Source: Vulcanimicrobiota bacterium (GTDB taxonomy: Bacteria; Eremiobacterota; Eremiobacteria; Baltobacterales; Baltobacteraceae). Taken from it: a DNA stretch of 18,221 bases. The stretch spans positions 1-18,221 of the forward strand of contig JAQBPL010000265.1 of NCBI GenBank assembly GCA_028287545.1, written 5' to 3'. Each line of letters begins with the position of its first letter. Positions within the stretch are counted from its first letter, which is position 1. This document shows positions 13,855 through 18,221 of the stretch, piece after piece. A model generated the notes under the pieces. That model ran no database searches. It was given only the letters and a program-made list of their open reading frames with translations, and had not been told where the DNA came from. Position numbers and translations under genes: made by a program.

Positions 13855-14633
13855 TTCGCATGGACACCGAAACGCGGCGCGTCGCGCTCGAGACGGGGGC
13901 CACGACCACCGTCGAATGCTGGGGCGAGGCCGGACCGGCGATCCTGTGCGTGCACGGGATATCGTCGTCGCGGCGCGATTTCGCGCGCCTGGGCGAAGCG
14001 CTGGCCGACACGCATCGCGTGTTCGCGTACGATCAGCGCGGGCACGGGGACAGCGCAGCCGCCCAGGGTTCGCTCGCACTCGAGGCGCTCGCCGCCGACC
14101 TGCGCGCGGTCGCCGACAGCATCGGCACCGTCGCCGCGGTCGTCGGACACTCGTGGGGCGGCGCGGTGGCCCTCGTCGGCGGTCCGAAGATCGCCCGTGC
14201 GTTGGTGCTGGTCGATCCGATGATCCGCGTCGTTCCCGGCACGTTCGATCGCGAGTACGTCGACGACCTCGCCGGACTGCTCGCTATCGAAGGTTCGGAC
14301 CGCGACGACGCCGTGCGCGCGGCCTACGCCTCGGCCGACCCGCGCGACCGCGAGGGCAAGGTCCACGGGATGCACGGACTGAGTCTGGACACGCTCCGCC
14401 GCCTCGGCCGAGACAATCGCGCCGACGAGGGCGGGTGGGATCTGCGCGAACGGCTCGCACGCATCAAGATCCCGACCACGATCCTGCTCGCCGGCGAAGA
14501 GTCTGTCGTCGCACCCGACGACCTGCGCGACGCCGCCGCGCCGGTGAGCGTGCAGACCGTTGCGAATCACGGTCACACGCTGCACCGCACGGCGTTCGAT
14601 CGTTTCGTCGAGGCGGTCCGCGCCGCCGCGTAA
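13851..14633 (+). CDS. Alpha/beta-hydrolase
   Basis: 260 residues from GTG 13851. Canonical fold markers: oxyanion-hole ILCVHGISSSRRDF (31-44), DQRGHGDS (61-68), nucleophile elbow GHSWGGA (99-105, Ser101) and catalytic His242 in NHGHTLHR. The acid position reads LLAGEESVVAPDD (212-224), where relatives usually have G.ED or G..D, so Glu217 or Asp223 must act. Soluble, with no signal peptide. It could be an esterase, epoxide- or lactone-type hydrolase; the substrate is unknown. ATG 13860 is the alternative start, but GTG 13851 gives the 4-bp overlap with the small ORF. It converges with the Asn-rich protein gene. Confidence 0.85.
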   Translation: MIRMDTETRRVALETGATTTVECWGEAGPAILCVHGISSSRRDFARLGEALADTHRVFAYDQRGHGDSAAAQGSLALEALAADLRAVADSIGTVAAVVGHSWGGAVALVGGPKIARALVLVDPMIRVVPGTFDREYVDDLAGLLAIEGSDRDDAVRAAYASADPRDREGKVHGMHGLSLDTLRRLGRDNRADEGGWDLRERLARIKIPTTILLAGEESVVAPDDLRDAAAPVSVQTVANHGHTLHRTAFDRFVEAVRAAA

Positions 14634-14650
14634 CCGCCTCGGGCTAGTGC

Positions 14651-15196
14651 CTAGCCGTGGTCTTGAGGGCGGTTGTGCCCGTCGTCGTTGTTGTTGTTGC
14701 CGTACTGGCCGCGGTTGTTTTGACCGCGATTCCACTGGCCGCCGTCGTTTCGGGCGGTGTTGTTGTACCGACCGTTGTTGTTGTTGTTCTGCCAGTTGTC
14801 GTACCGGCCGTTGTTGTAGCCGTTGTTGACCGGCTTGTTGTCGCCGCCGTAGTTTCCGCCGTTGTTGTAGCTGCCGTTGGAATATCCGCCGCCGTTAGAG
14901 TAGCCGCCGTTCGCATATTGGCCGTTGCTGTTCGGATAATACGTCTGGCCGTTCGGCATGACGACTCGGCCGTCGCCGTAGACGGTCCCGCCGTTACGGG
15001 TATAGCCGACGACCGAGTTGGCTTGTGCCTGCTTGCGCTGGACGTTGTTGTAGATGACGATCCCGCCGATGACCGCCGCCGCGGTCAGCAGCGTCGATGT
15101 GGTGTCCGCGGAAGCGGGGCGGGGAATGATTGCGCCGGTTGCGATGGTTGCCGCCGCGCCCGTCGCGATCGCAAGTTTCCGGAGATGAGCGAACAT
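14651..15196 (-). CDS. Secreted Asn/Gly-rich low-complexity protein
   Basis: 181 residues from ATG 15196, preceded by GAGGT about 10 nt upstream. Signal peptide 1-30 (ending PASA) predicts export. A second hydrophobic stretch (35-50, LLTAAAVIGGIVIYNNV) may anchor it. Residues 62-90 (YTRNGGTVYGDGRVVMPNGQ) look like a short ordered repeat. Residues 92-181 are almost only Asn, Gly, Tyr, Ser, Asp, Gln and Arg, with repeated YNNG/YSNG units and runs of five and four Asn. It is probably disordered and either surface-associated or a matrix component. No enzyme motif. It stands alone after the LysE-type gene, separated by a 157-bp gap with an inverted repeat. Confidence 0.72.
   Translation of the reverse strand: MFAHLRKLAIATGAAATIATGAIIPRPASADTTSTLLTAAAVIGGIVIYNNVQRKQAQANSVVGYTRNGGTVYGDGRVVMPNGQTYYPNSNGQYANGGYSNGGGYSNGSYNNGGNYGGDNKPVNNGYNNGRYDNWQNNNNNGRYNNTARNDGGQWNRGQNNRGQYGNNNNDDGHNRPQDHG
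14680..14930. repeat. Low-complexity GTT/GCC triplet region
   Basis: Imperfect triplet-periodic stretch on the plus strand with repeated GTT and CCG units, encoding the Asn/Gly-rich tail on the minus strand. The triplet phase is that of the coding frame. It is a region where replication slippage and length variation would be expected. Confidence 0.75.
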
Positions 15197-15274
15197 GTCG
15201 TAGTTTACCTCGTGTCGTCCGGTCGAGATCAACTCGCCGGAACATGCTCCAAGCGTAGGGTCCAAACATTGGAA

Positions 15275-15306
15275 AATGCTGGAGCGGCTGGGCATAGCCC
15301 AGCATT
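15275..15306. other. Nested inverted repeats between LysE-type and Asn-rich genes
   Basis: Outer 8-bp arms AATGCTGG (15275-15282) and CCAGCATT (15299-15306); inner 7-bp arms GCTGGGC (15287-15293) and GCCCAGC (15297-15303) with a 3-nt loop. The right arms overlap, so only one stem can form at a time. It could be a weak terminator for the LysE gene (a short T-run follows on the minus strand) or a switching leader for the Asn-rich gene. Confidence 0.5.
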
Positions 15307-15353
15307 CTCATCCCATTGCAATTGATCGTTCACAGAGCGCCGCGCGAACGACC

Positions 15354-15962
15354 TCAGCGCTCGGCGGCCAACCTTGCCGCGGCACCGATCATCACCGCCC
15401 CGGTAACTCGCGAGGTGACGCGGGCGGCGCGCGGTGTGCGCAGCAGCACATGTGCGCGATGCGCGAGCGCACCGTACGCAGCAAACACGAGCGCGTCGCT
15501 TACGATGAACGTCGCTCCGAGCAGCGCGAACTGCGGCGCGGCCGGATGCGAGGCATCGACGAACTGCGGCAGCAGCGCGCCGAAGAACAAGATCACTTTC
15601 GGATTGGCGAGTTGCGTCGTGAGGCCGAGCCGGAACGCCCGCCGCTCGCGCCCCGGTGCATCGAAGGCATAGGCGGTGCCGCGATCGAGCAGCGCGCGCA
15701 CCCCGAGACATGCGAGGTACGCGACGCCGAGCCACTTCACCGCGACGAACAGCGGGTGCGACGCGACCAGCAGCGCGCCGAGTCCCGCGGCCGCCGCGGC
15801 GACGAACGCCGCGTCGCCGGCGAGCACGCCGGCGTTGGCGGCGAGCGAGCTGCGAAACCCGCCGCGCAGCGCGCTCGAGACGACGGCGACCACGGCTGGG
15901 CCGGGAACCAGCGACACGCACACCGCCACGACGGCGAAGGTCAGCCACGTATGCGCGGTCAT
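15354..15962 (-). CDS. LysE/RhtB family amino-acid exporter
   Basis: 202 residues, the usual length. Inner-membrane protein with about six hydrophobic segments: near 5-27, 43-66, 69-92, 119-137, 145-165 and 180-197. Signature VSLVPGPAVVAVVSSALRGG (16-35) with the conserved Pro-Gly-Pro, and GLTTQLANPKVILFFGALLPQF, which is diagnostic of the family. These carriers export amino acids such as lysine, threonine or homoserine lactones; the substrate here cannot be told. ATG 15962 starts 15 nt after the MDR gene stop. Confidence 0.92.
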   Translation of the reverse strand: MTAHTWLTFAVVAVCVSLVPGPAVVAVVSSALRGGFRSSLAANAGVLAGDAAFVAAAAAGLGALLVASHPLFVAVKWLGVAYLACLGVRALLDRGTAYAFDAPGRERRAFRLGLTTQLANPKVILFFGALLPQFVDASHPAAPQFALLGATFIVSDALVFAAYGALAHRAHVLLRTPRAARVTSRVTGAVMIGAAARLAAER

Positions 15963-15977
15963 GCGCGGCCGTTCACC

Positions 15978-16919
15978 CTAGCCGCCGGACGGAAACGTCG
16001 CGACGAGTTTGCCGGTGACGCCGCGGTTCCACAGCCGCTCTGCGGCTTCGCTGATCTGGGCGATCGGAACGACGCCGTCGATGTGCACGGTGAGTTTGCC
16101 GGCGTCGAGCAGCGCGGCAAGGCGCGCGAGGCCGGCGCCGGCCGGTTCGCGTTCGAGCTCGTGAAAGATGATGAAGCCGTAGATCGCGGCGCCTCCGTGC
16201 CCGTAGAACGACGCGATGTCGATCGTGCTCGTGCGCTCGGCCGAGGTTCCGAACGTCACCAGCAGCCCGTCCTCCGCCAGTTCGCGCAGAGCGCTCGAGA
16301 ACACGTCGCCGCCGACGGAATCGAGGATCACGTCGAACGGCCCGGTTTCGTGCGCGGCGCCGGCCGAGTTGCCGACCACGACCACGTCGGCGTTGGCGGC
16401 GACCGCGGCGCGCTTCTCGGGCCGGTGCACGAGCGCGGTGACGTGCGCTCCGGCGAGCCGCGCGAGCTGCGTCGCGAACATCCCCACGCCGCCCGACGCG
16501 CCGGTGATCAGCGCGCGGCGGCCCAGCAGCGAGCCGCGCTTGCCGAGCGCGTACAGCGCGGTCAGCCCGGCGACGGGCAGTGTCGCCGCCGCTTTGAGAT
16601 CGACCGCGGCCGGGACGACGGCGAGGTTCCTCGTCGGCGCCGCGACACGTTCCGCCCAGGCGCCCGCGCTCAGCATCCCGACGACGCGCGCGCCGGCATG
16701 GGGACCCGAGCCGTCGGCCGCGGCGCGTTCGACGATGCCGGCGAAGTCCCAGCCCGGCCGCCAGCCGTCGGCGAGGTTCTTCGCGCGGCGAATCTCGCCT
16801 AAGTTCAGGCTGACCGCGGCGACCCGCACCAGCGCTTCCGACGGCAGCGGCACGGGTTCCGCGACGTCGGCAAGGGCGAGCCCGCCCGGAGCGGAGCGAT
16901 CGACGACGACGGCTTGCAT
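15978..16919 (-). CDS. Quinone-oxidoreductase-like MDR family protein
   Basis: 313 residues of the zinc-free medium-chain dehydrogenase/reductase type. Residues 1-120 form the GroES-like catalytic domain with GWDFAGIVE (56-64) and PVAGLTALYAL. The Rossmann core has GASGGVGMFATQLARLAGAHVTAL (140-163) for NADPH, then FDVILDSVGGDVF. No structural zinc cysteines are present and no catalytic Cys/His triad of alcohol dehydrogenases. Probable NADPH:quinone or enone reductase. ATG 16919 has GAGGA a few nt upstream. 37 nt downstream of rsmE and probably in the same transcript. Confidence 0.88.
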   Translation of the reverse strand: MQAVVVDRSAPGGLALADVAEPVPLPSEALVRVAAVSLNLGEIRRAKNLADGWRPGWDFAGIVERAAADGSGPHAGARVVGMLSAGAWAERVAAPTRNLAVVPAAVDLKAAATLPVAGLTALYALGKRGSLLGRRALITGASGGVGMFATQLARLAGAHVTALVHRPEKRAAVAANADVVVVGNSAGAAHETGPFDVILDSVGGDVFSSALRELAEDGLLVTFGTSAERTSTIDIASFYGHGGAAIYGFIIFHELEREPAGAGLARLAALLDAGKLTVHIDGVVPIAQISEAAERLWNRGVTGKLVATFPSGG

Positions 16920-16956
16920 ATCGTCCTCGACCGCCGCCGCGCGTGAAGGGATGCTC

Positions 16957-17691
16957 TTAGAGTTCGTCCCGGGCGTAGAGGATTGCGGCCAGCACGACCA
17001 GCGCCGCCGTTTCCGTGCGCAGGATGCGACGGCCGAGCGAGATCGGCGCGCCGCCGGCCGCCTGTGCCCGCGCGACCTCGTCCGCGGCGAAGCCGCCCTC
17101 GGGGCCGATCACGACCAGCACGCGGCGCGCATCCGGCAGCTCGCGTTCGAAGACCGCGCGCAGCGGGGCGGGGTCGGCGAGTTCCCACGGCACGTAGACC
17201 CGGTCGTAGCCCGCGAACGTCGCCAGCAGCCCGTCCCAATCGACGACGTCGCCGACCTGCGGAACACGCGTGCGCCCCGATTGCTGCGCCGCCGACTTCG
17301 CGATGCGCCGCCAACGCTCGACCTTCGCCGGACTGGTGTCGTAACCGATCACGCGCGCGCTGCGCACCGGGACGATCGCATACGCGCCGAGCTCCGTCGC
17401 CTTCTCGACGACGAGATCCATCTTCTGGCCTTTGGGGACCGCTTGCGCGATGGTCACCTCGATCGTCGTCTCCACCGCATCGCGGTCGAGCGGGGCGTCG
17501 AGCGTCGCACGCACGCTGCGGCCGTCGACTTCGAGCGTCGCGGCGAACGCGACGCCGCCGGAGTCGACGACCTGCACGCGGTCGCCGGTTCGCTTGCGCA
17601 GCACGGTCGCGACCTTGCGGGCATCATCGGGCGCCAGCGCGACGCACTCGCCGGCCGCATGAACGCCCTCGACGAAGAAACGGTCGCGCAT
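16957..17691 (-). CDS. rsmE: 16S rRNA (uracil1498-N3)-methyltransferase RsmE
   Basis: 244 residues, the usual length. SPOUT-class methyltransferase with an N-terminal PUA-like part (1-70) containing RFFVEG and a C-terminal trefoil-knot domain: QAVPKGQKMDLVVEKATELG (84-102), PVRSARV, KSAAQQSGRTRVPQV (132-146), VVIGPEGGFAADEV (193-206) and SLGRRILRTETA (218-229), the family's two hallmark loops. It methylates U1498 of 16S rRNA in the 30S subunit. ATG 17691 gives the expected MRDRFF start; the longer open frame upstream is shadow. Part of the dnaJ-side minus-strand genes, with a divergent plus-strand gene starting 41 bp away. Confidence 0.95.
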   Translation of the reverse strand: MRDRFFVEGVHAAGECVALAPDDARKVATVLRKRTGDRVQVVDSGGVAFAATLEVDGRSVRATLDAPLDRDAVETTIEVTIAQAVPKGQKMDLVVEKATELGAYAIVPVRSARVIGYDTSPAKVERWRRIAKSAAQQSGRTRVPQVGDVVDWDGLLATFAGYDRVYVPWELADPAPLRAVFERELPDARRVLVVIGPEGGFAADEVARAQAAGGAPISLGRRILRTETAALVVLAAILYARDEL

Positions 17692-17732
17692 CGCAGCAGG
17701 CGCTTCGGCACCCGCGCGCGGAAGGCCCCGCG

Positions 17733-18053
17733 ATGGACGACGCCTTCTGGCTGCGCTACCTGCGCGCTCACGCCGATCCGCGCACGCGCGCGCTGCACGC
17801 CGCGGGAACGCTCGGCGCCACCGCGCTGCTCGTCGCGGGCGCCCTGCGGGGCGACATCCGGTTGGCCGGCGCCGCACTGCTGTGCGGGTACGGCCCGGCG
17901 TGGCTGGCACACGCGCTCGTCGAGCACAACCGGCCGGAGACCTTGAGCGCGCCGTTCCGCTCGCTCGCCGGCGACTACCGGATGTGCTTCGGAATGCTCA
18001 CCGGCAGGCTCGACCCCGAGCTGCGCCGCGCCGGCGTCACCGTTTCGCGCTGA
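17733..18053 (+). CDS. DUF962/Mpo1-like membrane protein
   Basis: 106 residues. GGAAGG lies 7 nt before ATG 17733, a strong ribosome binding site. Conserved elements: LRAHADPRTRALHAAGT (10-26, with His22), a hydrophobic segment (about 24-38), a second one (about 44-60) and WLAHALVEHNRPET (57-70; His60, Glu64, His65), then GDYRMCFGMLTGRL. This matches DUF962, whose yeast member Mpo1 is an iron-dependent dioxygenase in 2-hydroxy fatty acid alpha-oxidation; activity of bacterial members is not established. The gene lies on the opposite strand between dnaJ and rsmE and ends 13 nt from the dnaJ stop. Confidence 0.85.
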   Translation: MDDAFWLRYLRAHADPRTRALHAAGTLGATALLVAGALRGDIRLAGAALLCGYGPAWLAHALVEHNRPETLSAPFRSLAGDYRMCFGMLTGRLDPELRRAGVTVSR

Positions 18054-18066
18054 TCTCGAAGAAGCA

Positions 18067-18221
18067 TTACTCCGCGCGGAACGCGTCCTTCACGCGGTCG
18101 AAGAACGACTTCTCTTCGATCTGATCGCCGCCGGCGCGCCCGTACTCCTCGAGGAGCTCGCGTTCGCGCTTCGACATCTTGGTCGGCACGACGACGTGCA
18201 CGGTGACGAGCTCGTCGCCCT
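18067..18221 (-). CDS. dnaJ: Chaperone DnaJ, C-terminal fragment
   Basis: Only the last 51 codons are present; the gene enters from the right edge. They read ELVTVHVVVPTKMSKRE, LLEEYGRAGG and EKSFFDRVKDAFRAE before TAA. The VPTK segment and the EKSFF..VKDAF ending are typical of the C-terminal substrate-binding domain of full-length DnaJ rather than CbpA. DnaJ delivers substrates to DnaK and stimulates its ATPase. It neighbours rsmE on the same strand, with the DUF962 gene antisense between them. Confidence 0.9.
   Translation of the reverse strand, partial: GDELVTVHVVVPTKMSKRERELLEEYGRAGGDQIEEKSFFDRVKDAFRAE

Noticed and set aside
14657..15325. Plus-strand 222-residue ORF that is extremely Val/Ala-rich and looks like a membrane protein
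   Set aside because: It is the antisense reading of the Asn/Gly codons of the secreted protein (Asn AAC reads as Val GTT), with no ribosome binding site or family signature.
15276..17946. Long overlapping plus-strand ORFs (508 and 576 residues) opposite lysE, MDR and rsmE
   Set aside because: All three minus-strand genes have diagnostic family motifs; the plus frames show only GC-driven composition.

Overview
The window is high-GC bacterial chromosome (roughly two thirds G+C by eye) packed with short-spaced genes on both strands. There is no insertion sequence, prophage, CRISPR array or rRNA. The gene mix (split accD/accA, ETF, a DUF4382-type lipoprotein, LuxR/TPR regulator, Asn/Gly-rich secreted protein, DnaJ/RsmE block) and frequent GTG starts with poor ribosome binding sites suggest a free-living, poorly studied phylum, possibly Candidatus Eremiobacterota/WPS-2 (Vulcanimicrobiota). 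That placement is an impression, not a demonstrated assignment.

Layout. 1-72 (-): start of etfB, apparently with a CTG start, behind a promoter holding a 12-bp perfect palindrome. 209-2131 (-): large exported alpha/beta-hydrolase. 2182-3576 (+): unrecognised protein with a Cys-His thiol-enzyme-like core. 3596-3682 (-): tRNA-Leu(UAA). 3746-4681 (-): Ppx/GppA phosphatase, divergent from a HAD phosphatase (4719-5402, +). 5451-8193 (+): possible leader ORF, a DUF4382-like lipoprotein and a LuxR-type regulator, closed by a strong terminator at 8217-8247.

8252-13601 (-) is one dense gene run. In transcription order it holds a ribbon-helix-helix regulator, a PRC-barrel-like protein, a family 2 glycosyltransferase, accD, accA, a FtsB/DivIC-like divisome protein, a DivIC-linked small protein, an RpiR regulator and a methyltransferase. 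Several stop/start overlaps of 4 bp indicate translational coupling of accD-accA-divIC and the next gene. The run begins at a near-consensus promoter overlaid by two tandem 8-bp palindromes. It probably links fatty-acid precursor supply, glycosyl transfer and cell division.

13729-14633 (+): a 41-codon ORF overlapping an alpha/beta-hydrolase start. 14651-18221 (-): dnaJ C-terminus, rsmE, a quinone-oxidoreductase-like MDR protein, a LysE-type exporter and an Asn/Gly-rich secreted protein; a DUF962/Mpo1-like gene (17733-18053, +) sits antisense between dnaJ and rsmE.

The least explained items are the RHH operator-promoter, the CTG-started etfB with its operator, the Cys-His protein, the Ppx homologue lacking its first phosphate-loop Asp, and the two small ORFs.
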